DNA of 64,000 nucleotides from Methylotenera_A sp046594915 (GCA_046594915.1 JBKJRC010000004.1:62001-126000); one strand, 5' to 3'; counted from the stretch's first letter, positions 1 through 9,631 are shown. Numbers and translations: made by a program. The notes: a model not told the origin generated them from the sequence alone.

Positions 1-156
1 AATACTAGCCACTTCTTGCGTGGTGGTGCGCAAACCATCCAGAATATCCGCTTCGGTGGTCCAGCCTGCACGACTACTTTCGCCACGATAAGCGGAGTTG
101 ATTAATGCGGCAATTGCCTGCGCATCGCCTAATTCGGCTTTATGAAAGTGCAACAT
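1..156 (-). CDS. GNAT family N-acetyltransferase (N-terminal part, runs off the window)
   Basis: The first 52 codons of a gene that continues beyond the left edge, starting at an ATG on the minus strand. The peptide begins MLHFHKAELGDAQAIAALIN and contains YRGESSRAGWTTEAD. This matches the N-terminal strand, helix and loop of a GNAT subfamily with a conserved YRGE...GWTTEADLL stretch. These enzymes move an acyl group from acyl-CoA to an amine; the substrate cannot be told. The acetyl-CoA site lies outside the window. It is co-directional with the symporter gene 56 bases upstream. Confidence 0.75.
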   Translation of the reverse strand, partial: MLHFHKAELGDAQAIAALINSAYRGESSRAGWTTEADILDGLRTTTQEVASI

Positions 157-212
157 GACAATACTTAACCAGTTTTTGAGACCGAATTTTACGAGGCATG
201 CTTTTGCACGAC

Positions 213-1448
213 CTATTTTTTTAACACTAACTTTTGTACCACGAGGCTACCAATCATATCGCCTTGCACATTAACGGTCGTACGAATCGTATCCAGCAAA
301 CGATCAATCGGTAGCAAAATCGCAATCGCTTCGGCGGGCAAACCCACACTTTGCAATACCATCACCATCGTCACCATGCCTGCGCTGGGGATTCCCGGCG
401 CGCCAACTGCGGCTATCATCGCAGTAAAAAATACAATTAATTGTTGGGTTAAGTTAAGTTCTATCCCCATCAAATTGGCTATAAACAATGCGGCGGCGGC
501 TTCATATAAAGCCGTACCATCCATATTCATGGTAGCGCCCAGCGGCACCACAAAACCGGCGATTTCTGGTTTCACATGCAAATGTTGCGTGGCGCAACGC
601 ATGCTAACAGGCAACGTGGCCGAGCTTGAACTGGTGGCAAATGCGGTAATTAGCGCTTCGCGTGCACCACGCCAAAACCAGAATGGCGTTTTGCCAGTAA
701 TTAAATATAAAAGCAGTGGCAAAATCACTATGCCATGCAGCAATGTGGTGCCAATCACCACGGTCATAAATTTTGCCATGGTGCCTAGCATCGCGGTATC
801 TTGCGTGGCGACCAGTTTAATTAATAAGGCCGCTATACCAAACGGTGCCAATACCATCACCCAGCCGACAATACGCATGGTGAGTTCTAAACCTTCTTGC
901 AATAATGCTAAAATATTTTTATAGCGCTCGCCACCAATCACTAGCGCAATGCCTAAAATTAGCGCAAATATCACCACCGCCAGCACATTTCCTGTCGCCA
1001 GCGCAGCAAAAGGATTCATAAACAAGCCATGTAAAAACTGTGCAAAAAATTCAGGCAAAGGTAGCTGTTGTGTTTGAAAATTTTGCATAGCATCGGCAAA
1101 CATGCCGATTTTAAGCCCGCTGCCAGCATTAAAATAATTGCTGGCAAATAAGCCTAATGCAATTGCAATTGCCATGGTAAGAGCAAAAAATAACAGCGTG
1201 GTCACCCAAACACGGTGCATCTGGCTGTGTTGTCGCAGATTAGCAATGCCCACCGCAATACTGCAAAACACCAGCGGAATCAAAATCATTTTAAGCAGAT
1301 CGATAAATAACGTACCGATTAAGCCAGACACGTATAAACCGTTTTGCGCCAACGGGCTTTGCGCACCTAAGTGGTGGAAATATAAACCAACTAAAACACC
1401 AAATACTGCGCCAAGCAAAATTTGTGTATTTAGACTAGGCGTTTTCAT
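213..1448 (-). CDS. dicarboxylate/amino acid:cation symporter (DAACS, GltP/DctA-like)
   Basis: A 411-aa inner-membrane secondary transporter coupling uptake of a dicarboxylate or acidic amino acid to Na+ or H+. The serine-rich hairpin (SSSS near residues 273-276), the NMDGT motif near 308-312 in a predicted TM7 and GIPSAG near 352-357 in the second re-entrant loop are the family's substrate and cation signatures. Length fits the family (about 400-440). It lies five bases after the RsmB-like gene on the same strand, so the two probably share a transcript. Glutamate/aspartate versus C4-dicarboxylate cannot be decided. Confidence 0.9.
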   Translation of the reverse strand: MKTPSLNTQILLGAVFGVLVGLYFHHLGAQSPLAQNGLYVSGLIGTLFIDLLKMILIPLVFCSIAVGIANLRQHSQMHRVWVTTLLFFALTMAIAIALGLFASNYFNAGSGLKIGMFADAMQNFQTQQLPLPEFFAQFLHGLFMNPFAALATGNVLAVVIFALILGIALVIGGERYKNILALLQEGLELTMRIVGWVMVLAPFGIAALLIKLVATQDTAMLGTMAKFMTVVIGTTLLHGIVILPLLLYLITGKTPFWFWRGAREALITAFATSSSSATLPVSMRCATQHLHVKPEIAGFVVPLGATMNMDGTALYEAAAALFIANLMGIELNLTQQLIVFFTAMIAAVGAPGIPSAGMVTMVMVLQSVGLPAEAIAILLPIDRLLDTIRTTVNVQGDMIGSLVVQKLVLKK

Positions 1449-1453
1449 GTGAA

Positions 1454-2947
1454 CTACACCTTGTCTGCTTTGTTGGCTTTACTGGCGCTGGGTTCAGCAG
1501 TTTTTGCGCTTTTGGAAGTTGCCTTCTTAGCGACTACTTTTTTCTTAACTGGCTCTGCTTGTGGCTCATTCTCAGCCTCTATCTCTTCCACAACAGACGC
1601 TTTAATACTTTCAATCAATTCAGCCGCTTCTTGCACAATTTCTGGCGACATTTTTACAGCATCATTGGTTGGGCCTACCTTCTCAAACACTGCCGCAAAA
1701 AAACCATCGGTGCCATGTAAATGCGGCAATAGTTTTAAATAAACGCCAGTATCCAGTTTGATTTGCTGGTGACTTAACACCTCATTAGCAGGAATTAATT
1801 TGAAATCCAAATTGGCTGCTAAAAATGCTTCTGCGATTATTTCATTTTCATCAATTAACAAGCTGCATGTCGCATAAATCAAGCGTCCGCCAACTTTGGT
1901 CAACTTGGCCGCGCGCGCTAAAATATTGGTTTGTTTAATATTTAATTCAGCAATATCGGCTTCTTCAAAGCGCCACTTTAAATCGGGATTACGCCGCAAA
2001 GTACCAAAACCACTGCACGGCGCATCCACCAGAACGCGGTCAAATTTACCATTTAAACGTTTTAATTTAGGGTCGGTTTCAGAGCTGATGACCTGCGCAT
2101 GCAAATTAGATAATCCAGAACGCTTAAGACGCTTGCCTAAATTAAGTAAGCGTTTTTCGGAAATATCAAACGCATATAATCGGCCCGTATTTTTCATCAA
2201 TGCGCCAATCGCCAGCGTTTTCCCGCCTGCACCCGCGCAAAAATCCGCCACCATTTGCCCGCGCTTTGGCGCAACTAAATACGCCAACAATTGGCTGCCT
2301 TCATCCTGCACCTCAATTTTTCCTGCTTCAAACAACACATGTTTGCTAATATTCAAACGCGCACCCATGCGGATGCCGATTGGCGAATATGGCGTGATTT
2401 CGATGGTGTTATCTTTAATGGTATTTTCAGACAGCATACGTGCCAGCACTTCTTCGCGTGTTCCCTTAATGGTATTCACGCGCAAATCCAAACTGGCCTG
2501 CTCGAACATACTACGGCAAATGGTCAGTGCTTGCGTCTCGCCATACTGCGTCACCAGCTTATTCCACAGCCAATCGCGCACATCGGCTTGCACGGCTAAC
2601 GGTAAATCCTGGGTAGATTTGGCTTTAATGGCATGCGCCCACTCGGTTTGCTGCTCATTTAAAATCGGTTCTAACTCGCGGATGCTCTTACCTTGCACAC
2701 GCAACAGCCACGCCAAAATCAGCTTACGCGCATCATCTGGGTCATTGGCATCGTTCGCCGTTACCGCGCTTAAATAACGCAAGCGCCGCAAAACGCCATA
2801 CACACTTTCCGCCACAAAAGCGCGATCTTTGGTGCCTAAGTCGCGATTATTGCGAAAAAATTCACCTAATTTAGCATCGGCTGGACTATTAAAATCCAGA
2901 ATATTGGTGAGTAACATGGCTGCTTGGCGCAGTAGATTTGCATTCAT
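1454..2947 (-). CDS. rsmB: RsmB/NOL1/NOP2-family rRNA (cytosine-C5) methyltransferase
   Basis: A 497-aa cytoplasmic SAM-dependent enzyme expected to make m5C in 16S rRNA. An N-terminal NusB-like helical region (about 1-130) is followed by the Rossmann methyltransferase. Visible are the SAM loop DFCAGAGGKT (235-244), the DAPCSG motif (308-313) with one catalytic Cys, and the TCS motif (360-362) with the other. Residues from about 430 to the end form an unusual Lys/Ala/Glu-rich tail, probably disordered and able to bind RNA. It sits downstream of two DUF3108 genes on the same strand. RsmB is the best match; another RsmB/F paralogue is possible. Confidence 0.85.
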   Translation of the reverse strand: MNANLLRQAAMLLTNILDFNSPADAKLGEFFRNNRDLGTKDRAFVAESVYGVLRRLRYLSAVTANDANDPDDARKLILAWLLRVQGKSIRELEPILNEQQTEWAHAIKAKSTQDLPLAVQADVRDWLWNKLVTQYGETQALTICRSMFEQASLDLRVNTIKGTREEVLARMLSENTIKDNTIEITPYSPIGIRMGARLNISKHVLFEAGKIEVQDEGSQLLAYLVAPKRGQMVADFCAGAGGKTLAIGALMKNTGRLYAFDISEKRLLNLGKRLKRSGLSNLHAQVISSETDPKLKRLNGKFDRVLVDAPCSGFGTLRRNPDLKWRFEEADIAELNIKQTNILARAAKLTKVGGRLIYATCSLLIDENEIIAEAFLAANLDFKLIPANEVLSHQQIKLDTGVYLKLLPHLHGTDGFFAAVFEKVGPTNDAVKMSPEIVQEAAELIESIKASVVEEIEAENEPQAEPVKKKVVAKKATSKSAKTAEPSASKANKADKV

Positions 2948-2968
2948 TGTGTCATCTTAAATTTAAAA

Positions 2969-4135
2969 TTAATTGAGTGTGGGTCGTGTAGTATTAATCC
3001 GATTTGCGACCAATTCATACACTTTACCGTTTTTTTCAGTTTTGCGAATTTTCACTGGCAAAAATTGATAATCCAGTGCCAGCCAAAGCTCGGTTTTTTC
3101 ATCGCTATTTTCACTTTCATGAAAAATATGCAGGGTTTTAAGCTCGCCAAGCGCGCTATTAATATTTTCTTCACCTGCAAATCGATAATCATAATTGGTT
3201 AATTTTTTACCCGTCGCAATGTTAATTTGCATGCGCTCCAGTGGGGCAACATACATAAATTGATACATAAAACTCAGCAAATCTTGTGTGCCGTCAGTAA
3301 TTGTTTCTGTTTTTGTGCCTTTTGAAGTGGTTAAGTTAACGGTTTTATTGGCCCAATCGAATTTGGCCACATAGGTTTTGTCTACTTTATTGCCATACTG
3401 ATACCGATAATTAGCGGGTTGCAAGCCAGTATTATTCAATTGGCCTTCGCTGGTTTGCAATAAATCAGAAATAATCAGCGCAGCTAAACCGCGTGGCTTA
3501 ATCAAACTAGTTAGCTGATATTGTGTGCCATTGATCAAATTAAACACAATTTTTGCACTGCCTGCGGTCGCGCCATCAATTTCAGTTCTCACATCAAAAT
3601 CGGTTTCTACATATTGATAGGCGTTTTCGTTAATCACTAGCCTTTCGTCAATTGGCTGTAATTCTGATGATTCAGGTTCTGCTAATTGCAGTTCATTCGG
3701 CTGTAATTCAGTAGGCTGTAGCTCATTCGACTGCAGTTCAGCAGGTTGCGGTACAGCTTGTGCTAAATCATCACTTTCGCTTTGTAAAGTTTCAGTTGGC
3801 GATGGATTTATATTGCTCACAATTTGCTCTGGCGTGGCTGAATCTAAAACTTTTGGTGTTGATTCTACTTGTTGTTGAGATGGTGCAGCAGTTGCAGGCT
3901 CTACCGATTGTGGCAAAGCAACCGGTTGCGTTTGCTCATTCAACACGGCTTTTTTAACTGCCATTTTAGGCATTTGCAACCTTGCCTCAATAGTACGTAT
4001 TTCTTTTTTAATGCTAGGCAAATGCACACTAAAACTACCGACCAAATAAGCATGCAAAGCCACCGAAACAACAATTGCCAGCGCTAGTCTTTTAGTGCTC
4101 GAATCTTTAATAAATTCTGCAACATTATTCCACAT
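2969..4135 (-). CDS. DUF3108 protein with membrane anchor and ELQP-type repeats
   Basis: A 388-aa envelope protein of unknown function. One N-terminal membrane segment (about 16-34) is followed by a long Pro/Glu/Gln/Ser linker. Within it the pentapeptide ELQPN/ELQPT/ELQSN is repeated around 130-165. The C-terminal half is a DUF3108 domain sharing NGTQDLLS, TGKKL and LHI/IHI positions with the protein encoded just upstream. The layout (TM, low-complexity periplasmic linker, beta-rich domain) resembles a TonB-like anchor, which is only analogy. Its start overlaps the end of the upstream DUF3108 gene by 11 bases, so translation is likely coupled. Confidence 0.7.
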   Translation of the reverse strand: MWNNVAEFIKDSSTKRLALAIVVSVALHAYLVGSFSVHLPSIKKEIRTIEARLQMPKMAVKKAVLNEQTQPVALPQSVEPATAAPSQQQVESTPKVLDSATPEQIVSNINPSPTETLQSESDDLAQAVPQPAELQSNELQPTELQPNELQLAEPESSELQPIDERLVINENAYQYVETDFDVRTEIDGATAGSAKIVFNLINGTQYQLTSLIKPRGLAALIISDLLQTSEGQLNNTGLQPANYRYQYGNKVDKTYVAKFDWANKTVNLTTSKGTKTETITDGTQDLLSFMYQFMYVAPLERMQINIATGKKLTNYDYRFAGEENINSALGELKTLHIFHESENSDEKTELWLALDYQFLPVKIRKTEKNGKVYELVANRINTTRPTLN

Positions 4136-4838
4136 GTATGCTGGTTAACGTTTGCTCAAAATTGGCACCATTTTCATCGGTTAAGTTGTATTGCACGGGC
4201 AAATAAAATTGATCCTCCGCTAGCCAAAGCTGTTTTTTATCCTCGCCCGCCACAGGCGTATTACTGATATGAATCGTTTTAAAGCTTCTATCAGCCGCAT
4301 TTAATCTTAAGCCACGCGCCATGATTTTATACTGATATTGATTGAGCTTTTTACCCGTGGTTAATGTCACGTTAATAGTACGTTGGCCAACATGCGCTAC
4401 AGTTGGTTGAGCAAACATAAATTGGTAGGCATAACTCAACAAATCTTGCGTGCCATTTTTAAGAGCTTCTGTTCTGGTTTCACCCTTAACTTGCATGCTG
4501 AGCGTCTTTTTTGGCCAGTCAAAATCATTAATCAACGATTTCTTTTTGCTGTCACCTTGATGCAATTCAAAATGTTTCGGTTTTAAGCCTTCTTTAGTGA
4601 CAGTGCCAGTGCTTAATAATTTGCGCTCGCCCAATAACGCATACACGCCAACGCCCTTTGTCACCGATTCAATCTTATATTGGCTGCCATCTTGGCTAAA
4701 ATTTTCAATCACATTGGCAAATAATTTGCCGTCACGTTTTAACTCATATTCCAGTTGAATATTTTTGGGCAATGCTTGTGCCATTGCACCGTAAAAAGTA
4801 AGGCAGAAAAAAATAATCCATTGGCTTTGTTTAAACAT
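4125..4838 (-). CDS. DUF3108 domain-containing periplasmic protein
   Basis: A 237-aa protein with a signal peptide of about 22 residues ending AMAQA, so exported. The rest is a DUF3108 domain (about 28-235) with the conserved NGTQDLLSYAYQFMF and LTTGKKLNQY stretches also seen in the neighbouring longer paralogue. Function is unknown; the domain is beta-rich and sometimes compared with lipoprotein-carrier folds. It lies between purM and the second DUF3108 gene on the minus strand, suggesting a purM-DUF3108-DUF3108-rsmB transcription unit. Confidence 0.75.
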   Translation of the reverse strand: MFKQSQWIIFFCLTFYGAMAQALPKNIQLEYELKRDGKLFANVIENFSQDGSQYKIESVTKGVGVYALLGERKLLSTGTVTKEGLKPKHFELHQGDSKKKSLINDFDWPKKTLSMQVKGETRTEALKNGTQDLLSYAYQFMFAQPTVAHVGQRTINVTLTTGKKLNQYQYKIMARGLRLNAADRSFKTIHISNTPVAGEDKKQLWLAEDQFYLPVQYNLTDENGANFEQTLTSIHVE

Positions 4839-4926
4839 ATTATTTTTCCAAATTGTTGAATGAAGCTAATTAACGCCTGACATCGCTATGCGTTGTCTAT
4901 TTAAACAACTACATTAAACAACTACT

Positions 4927-6030
4927 TTAAACAACCACAGTCGCCGCTTCACTGGTTTTTTGTGCGCGAATCGTGCCAATTTCATATACGGTTTCACCTG
5001 CATCTTCTAACAGTTTTTTAGCGGCTGCCGCATCCGTTTTAGACATAATTACCGCCATGCCAATACCGCAGTTAAAGGTTTTATACAGCTCAGAATGCGT
5101 AATGTTGCCTTGCGCTTGCAGCCATTTAAACAAAGGCGGTAAATCCCAGCTTTTTGCATTGATTTCTGCGGTTAATCCAGCAGGTAATATGCGCGGAATA
5201 TTTTCAGTAATGCCGCCACCCGTAATATGCGCCATGCCTTTTACTGGCAATGCATCAATTAACTTAAGCACAGATTTCACATAAATTTTGGTTGGCGCCA
5301 TGACTACATCTTTGAATTTTTTGCCAGCAAAATAACCATCTGCATCGGATTCGAAATCGATGCCCGAGCTAGTAATTAGCTTGCGAATCAACGAATAACC
5401 ATTGGAATGCGCGCCGCTTGATGCTAAGCCTAAAACTACATCGCCAGCAGTGATGCTTAGCCCGTTAATGATTTTTTCTTTGTCCACACAACCCACTGCA
5501 AAACCAGCCAAATCGTATTCGCCGGCTGGATACATGCCTGGCATTTCCGCTGTTTCGCCGCCAACTAATGCGCAACCCGATTGCTCGCAGCCTTCTGCAA
5601 TGCCTTTAATCACTTGCGCCGCCGTGCCAACTTCTAACTTGCCGCAGGCAAAATAGTCCAAGAAAAATAGCGGCTCTGCGCCTTGCACCAAAATATCATT
5701 TACACTCATCGCAACTAAATCAATACCAACCGTATCATGCTTATTCAGCTCAAAAGCCAGTTTTAATTTAGTACCCACGCCATCTGTGCCAGAAACCAGC
5801 ACAGGATTTTTAAACTTTTTAGGCATCTCAAACAATGAGCCAAATCCACCGATACCAGCCAACACTTCTGGGCGCATGGTGCGCTTGGCAAATGGCTTGA
5901 TCTGCTCTACCAACGCGTCTCCTGCTTCCATATCGACGCCTGCATCGCGATAGCTGATGGAGTTTGTGTTAGATAAGTCTTTTGGTGGATTAATAGTGTT
6001 CAAAACTGTTCTCGATTCAATTAATTGCAA
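4927..6030 (-). CDS. purM: phosphoribosylformylglycinamidine cyclo-ligase (AIR synthetase)
   Basis: Closes the imidazole ring in purine synthesis (FGAM + ATP to AIR). The 367-aa protein shows SYRDAGVDMEAGDALV at the true domain start, GTDGVGTKLKLA (ATP/phosphate loop), the GGETAEMPGMY motif and HITGGGITENIPR. The first about 26 residues (MQLIESRTV...) precede the usual PurM start and may be an extension or a too-early start; no internal ATG lies between. SelD is a relative, but GGETAEMPGMY and the lack of a SelD N-terminal Cys/Sec loop make this PurM. Divergent from the perM-like gene with a 78-base spacer. Confidence 0.95.
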   Translation of the reverse strand: MQLIESRTVLNTINPPKDLSNTNSISYRDAGVDMEAGDALVEQIKPFAKRTMRPEVLAGIGGFGSLFEMPKKFKNPVLVSGTDGVGTKLKLAFELNKHDTVGIDLVAMSVNDILVQGAEPLFFLDYFACGKLEVGTAAQVIKGIAEGCEQSGCALVGGETAEMPGMYPAGEYDLAGFAVGCVDKEKIINGLSITAGDVVLGLASSGAHSNGYSLIRKLITSSGIDFESDADGYFAGKKFKDVVMAPTKIYVKSVLKLIDALPVKGMAHITGGGITENIPRILPAGLTAEINAKSWDLPPLFKWLQAQGNITHSELYKTFNCGIGMAVIMSKTDAAAAKKLLEDAGETVYEIGTIRAQKTSEAATVVV

Positions 6031-6108
6031 TATCGCTATTTAAGTTAAGTATAATTTCAACTTAACACTTTAATTAGTTCGCATTTTAACCCACAATTTA
6101 ATCCAAAC

Positions 6109-7215
6109 ATGGCTAATCAATCAAAAAACAGTCGCAATAGTTCGTCTGATAAAAACTTTTTTGCAGATAACCGCTGGTTCATTTTAAGTGCGATTTTTTT
6201 ATTGCTGCTGTATTTTTTAATGCCTGTGCTTACTCCATTTTTAACCGCTGCTATTTTGGCTTATATGTGCGATCCGCTAGTTGATAGACTTAGTACGTTA
6301 GGCTATAAAAAATATCGATTTGGCCGTACAACTGCTACTGTAATTGTGATGTTGGCAATTATTGGTGCTATTACGCTGCTACTGCTGATTATTATTCCTG
6401 TGTTGCAAAAACAATCTCTGCTAATTATTGAGCGATTGCCTAATCTGATTAACTATGCACGCACAACGGTAGAGCCATGGCTGCAAGCCAAATTTGGCAT
6501 CAGTTTGGCAATTGATAGTGCGCAGATTCAAGAAATTATCAGCAAAAACTGGAAAACCGCAGGTGGCATTTTGGGCGATGTGCTGCGAACGGCTGGCACT
6601 AATAGCATGGCGCTGATTGGCGTTATCGCCAATATTTTATTGTTGCCAGTCGTGTTGTTTTATTTATTACGCGATTGGGATGAATTAGTCGCGGGTATTG
6701 GTAATTTAATTCCGCGCGATATTGTGGGTAAAACTACTGAACTCGCACAAGAAATCGATCTAATGCTGGCTGAATTTTTCCGCGGTCAGTTTACCGTGAT
6801 GATTATTATGAGCGTATTTTATGCTGCCGGCTTATGGTTAACAGGGCTGGATATGGCATTGCCAATTGGTATCATTGCCGGCTTATTAAATTTTGTACCT
6901 TATTTAGGCCCCGCTATTGGTATGGGTTTGGCCTTACTAATTGGCGCGTTGCAATTCACTAGTATTGGACAGCTAATCCCCGTATTACTGGTGTTTGGCA
7001 TCGGCCAATTGGTTGAAAGTAATTTTATTACACCTAAATTGGTAGGCGACCGCATTGGCTTACATCCCGTGGCGGTAATTTTTGCTTTGCTGGCGGGCGG
7101 ACAATTATTTGGCTTTGCTGGCGTACTGCTTGCGCTGCCTGCCACCGCGGCTATTGCCGTGGGTTTGCGTCATACCAAAGATAATTATCTCGACAGCGAT
7201 ACTTATCTTAAATAA
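6109..7215 (+). CDS. AI-2E family transporter / PerM-like permease
   Basis: A 368-aa polytopic inner-membrane protein of the AI-2 exporter superfamily. The N-terminal LMPVLTPFLTAAILAYMCDP segment is the family hallmark. A long soluble stretch (about 115-170) lies between membrane helices, followed by YLLRDWDEL and the conserved NFVPYLGPAIG motif near 262-272. The transported solute is unknown. It sits 71 bases upstream of hda and divergent from purM, an order common in betaproteobacteria. The start ATG is the first in the frame. Confidence 0.85.
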   Translation: MANQSKNSRNSSSDKNFFADNRWFILSAIFLLLLYFLMPVLTPFLTAAILAYMCDPLVDRLSTLGYKKYRFGRTTATVIVMLAIIGAITLLLLIIIPVLQKQSLLIIERLPNLINYARTTVEPWLQAKFGISLAIDSAQIQEIISKNWKTAGGILGDVLRTAGTNSMALIGVIANILLLPVVLFYLLRDWDELVAGIGNLIPRDIVGKTTELAQEIDLMLAEFFRGQFTVMIIMSVFYAAGLWLTGLDMALPIGIIAGLLNFVPYLGPAIGMGLALLIGALQFTSIGQLIPVLLVFGIGQLVESNFITPKLVGDRIGLHPVAVIFALLAGGQLFGFAGVLLALPATAAIAVGLRHTKDNYLDSDTYLK

Positions 7216-7286
7216 TCCATCAACTAAGATTAATCGATTAACTCATTTAACCGCGCTTTTAATCACACTTTTCAAGCAACCGCTGC

Positions 7287-7904
7287 ATGAAACAACTACT
7301 ACTCGACATTAAACCTGCCGCGCCACCTACATTGCAAAATTTTGTAGTGGGACGCAATGCCGAAGCGCTTGCCAGCCTAAAAATGTCGATTACTGGCGAA
7401 AAAACGGCATTAAGTTCTGGCCAATTTATTTACCTGTGGGGCGAATCTGGCTCTGGCAAAAGCCATTTACTCAAAGCTTGCAAGGCCATTGGCGCAAGCG
7501 TGGTAGACGATGTGCATTTGCTTGATAATGCAGCGCAGATTGATTTATTTAACCAATATAATCAACGCAAACAAGCGGGTGAATTTATGATTACCGCTGG
7601 TTTGTACGCGCCGACACAAATGGGTTTGCGTGATGATTTAGCCACGCGCTTGGCTTGGGGTTTGGTGTATCAGCTCCAACCGCTCAATGATATGGAAAAA
7701 GCCACTGCACTTAAGCAACATGCATTTCAACGCGGCATGAAACTACCCGACGAAGTAGTAGATTATTGCCTGCGCTACCTGCGCCGCGATTTGCCGACAT
7801 TAATGGCAACTTTGGATGCGCTGGATGAATGGTCGCTGACCATGCTAAAGCCGATTACATTGCCGATGTTGCGCAAACTTTTGCAGCCCAGCCTGGATTT
7901 GTAA
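7287..7904 (+). CDS. hda: DnaA regulatory inactivator Hda
   Basis: A 205-aa DnaA-homologous AAA+ protein lacking the DNA-binding domain IV. In this family it binds the DNA-loaded beta clamp and stimulates ATP hydrolysis by DnaA. The N-terminus MKQLLLDIKP carries a QLLLDI segment that fits the clamp-binding position of Hda. GESGSGKS (near 51-58) is the P-loop, DDVHLLD is the Walker B region, and the lid contains LRRDLPTLMATLD. The length is slightly below the 230 aa of E. coli Hda. The stop codon falls in the first copy of a short tandem repeat. Confidence 0.88.
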   Translation: MKQLLLDIKPAAPPTLQNFVVGRNAEALASLKMSITGEKTALSSGQFIYLWGESGSGKSHLLKACKAIGASVVDDVHLLDNAAQIDLFNQYNQRKQAGEFMITAGLYAPTQMGLRDDLATRLAWGLVYQLQPLNDMEKATALKQHAFQRGMKLPDEVVDYCLRYLRRDLPTLMATLDALDEWSLTMLKPITLPMLRKLLQPSLDL

Positions 7905-7930
7905 GCCTGGATTTGTAAGCCTAGATTTAT
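7888..7930 (+). repeat. 14-bp tandem repeat, three copies, spanning the hda stop codon
   Basis: The unit AGCCTGGATTTGTA occurs twice exactly and a third time as AGCCTAGATTTATA, with a decayed fourth start (AGCTTAGA). The first copy encodes the last residues and the TAA stop of Hda, and the other copies lie in the spacer to the next gene. This is probably a local slippage duplication; no function is evident. Confidence 0.85.
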
Positions 7931-7970
7931 AAGCTTAGAGTAACTAATTAACCGTTATTAAGATAAACGC

Positions 7971-9608
7971 ATGTTAAGAATCACCGAAATCAAACTGCCA
8001 CTTGCTACATCTGCTAACGCGGGTCACACGGATGCTGAAATCAGAGCAGCGGTGATAAAAAAATTAGCTATTAATGCGGCGGATTTAATCAGCTATAGCA
8101 TTTTTAAACGCGGTACTGATGCGCGCAAATCGCATACGATATTGTTGGTTTATTCGCTGGATGTGGTGATAAATGGCGAGGCAAAATTTTTAGCCAAATT
8201 AACTAAAGACCCGCATGTAAAGCCAACGCCCGACACCAATTACCAATTCGTAGTTAACACTTCTGCGCACATAAAAACGCGCCCCGTTATCATTGGCTTT
8301 GGCCCTGCGGGAATTTTTGCGGCATTAATTTTAGCGCAGGCGGGTTTTAAACCAATTGTATTAGAACGCGGCAAAGCAGTGAGAGAAAGAACCAAAGACA
8401 CTTGGGATTTTTGGCGAAAAAATCAGTTAAATCCCGAATCAAACGTACAATTTGGGGAAGGCGGTGCGGGTACATTTTCGGATGGAAAATTGTGGAGCCA
8501 GATTAAAGACCCCAAACATTATGGTCGCAAAGTGCTGCAGGAATTTGTCGCCGCAGGCGCGCCACCCGAAATTTTATATCTGAGCCACCCACATATTGGC
8601 ACCTTTCGCTTGGTAGGCATGGTAGAAACCATGCGTAACAATATCATTGCACTAGGTGGCGAGATTCGTTTTAACGCGCGGGTGGAGGATATTGAAATTG
8701 AAAATAATGCGATTCAAGGTGTTGTGCTGGCAAATGGCGAACAGATTGTCGCCAATCATATTGTGTTAGCAGTTGGCCACAGTGCGCGCGATACGTTTGA
8801 AATGCTGCATCGCAAAGGCATTTTTGTAGAATCCAAGCCGTTTTCAATCGGCTTTCGGATTGAACACCCACAATCATTAATCGATAAAGCGCGTTATGGC
8901 AGTAGTTATAGTGAAGATTTAATCAGCAAATTAGGCGCGGCTGAATATAAGTTAGTACATCACGCCAGCAACGGGCGTAGTGTGTACAGTTTTTGCATGT
9001 GTCCGGGCGGCACGGTGGTGGCGGCGGCGTCTGAAGCAGGTTGCGTGGTCACCAACGGCATGAGCCAATACAGCCGCAATGAGCGCAACGCCAATGCCGG
9101 CATTGTAGTGGGCATTACGCCAGAAGTGGATTATCCTGACAACCCACTGGCAGGCATGGATTTACAGCGCAAGCTTGAAAGCCACGCTTACATGTTGGGC
9201 GGCAGTAATTATGCTGCGCCTGGGCAATTGATTGGTGACTTTTTAGCCAACAGGCCTTCGCAGCAATTGGGTGCAGTGACGCCTTCTTACACACCAAGTG
9301 TGCATTTAACCAATTTAGCATCCGCACTGCCAGAATTTGCCATTAGCGCCATTCGCGAAGCGATACCCGCTTTTGCCAAACAAATTAAAGGTTATGATTT
9401 AGCCGATGGTTTATTAACAGGCGTTGAAACCCGCACCAGCAGCCCAATTCGGATTAAGCGCGATGACGAAACTTTGCAAAGCATTAACACCAAAGGCTTG
9501 TATCCGTGTGGTGAAGGCGCTGGTTATGCGGGCGGCATTTTGTCGGCGGGTGTCGATGGCATCAGAGTTGCCGAAGCGGTGATGTTGGAGATGACCAAAC
9601 AGACATGA
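7971..9608 (+). CDS. FAD-dependent oxidoreductase (COG2509-like dehydrogenase)
   Basis: A 545-aa cytoplasmic flavoprotein. An N-terminal about 95-residue alpha/beta domain precedes the FAD Rossmann motif GFGPAGIFAALILAQAG (near 107-123). VRERTKDTWDFWR and GEGGAGTFSDGKLW follow, both typical of the uncharacterised FAD-dependent dehydrogenase family. A second nucleotide-binding GEGAGYAGG motif lies near the C-terminus (about 514-522). The physiological substrate is unknown. It is alone on the plus strand between hda and the convergent sox genes. Confidence 0.85.
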   Translation: MLRITEIKLPLATSANAGHTDAEIRAAVIKKLAINAADLISYSIFKRGTDARKSHTILLVYSLDVVINGEAKFLAKLTKDPHVKPTPDTNYQFVVNTSAHIKTRPVIIGFGPAGIFAALILAQAGFKPIVLERGKAVRERTKDTWDFWRKNQLNPESNVQFGEGGAGTFSDGKLWSQIKDPKHYGRKVLQEFVAAGAPPEILYLSHPHIGTFRLVGMVETMRNNIIALGGEIRFNARVEDIEIENNAIQGVVLANGEQIVANHIVLAVGHSARDTFEMLHRKGIFVESKPFSIGFRIEHPQSLIDKARYGSSYSEDLISKLGAAEYKLVHHASNGRSVYSFCMCPGGTVVAAASEAGCVVTNGMSQYSRNERNANAGIVVGITPEVDYPDNPLAGMDLQRKLESHAYMLGGSNYAAPGQLIGDFLANRPSQQLGAVTPSYTPSVHLTNLASALPEFAISAIREAIPAFAKQIKGYDLADGLLTGVETRTSSPIRIKRDDETLQSINTKGLYPCGEGAGYAGGILSAGVDGIRVAEAVMLEMTKQT

Positions 9609-9631
9609 CAATAAAAATAGCATGACTTAAA

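Noticed and set aside
376..924. Plus-strand frame opposite the symporter gene
   Set aside because: Shadow of a clear family member on the minus strand; no family features of its own.
1896..2777. 293-codon plus-strand frame opposite rsmB
   Set aside because: Lies antisense to the methyltransferase domain and has no recognisable motif.
4927..6030. selD (selenophosphate synthetase) in place of purM
   Set aside because: Contains GGETAEMPGMY and PurM-type ends, and lacks the SelD catalytic Cys/Sec loop.
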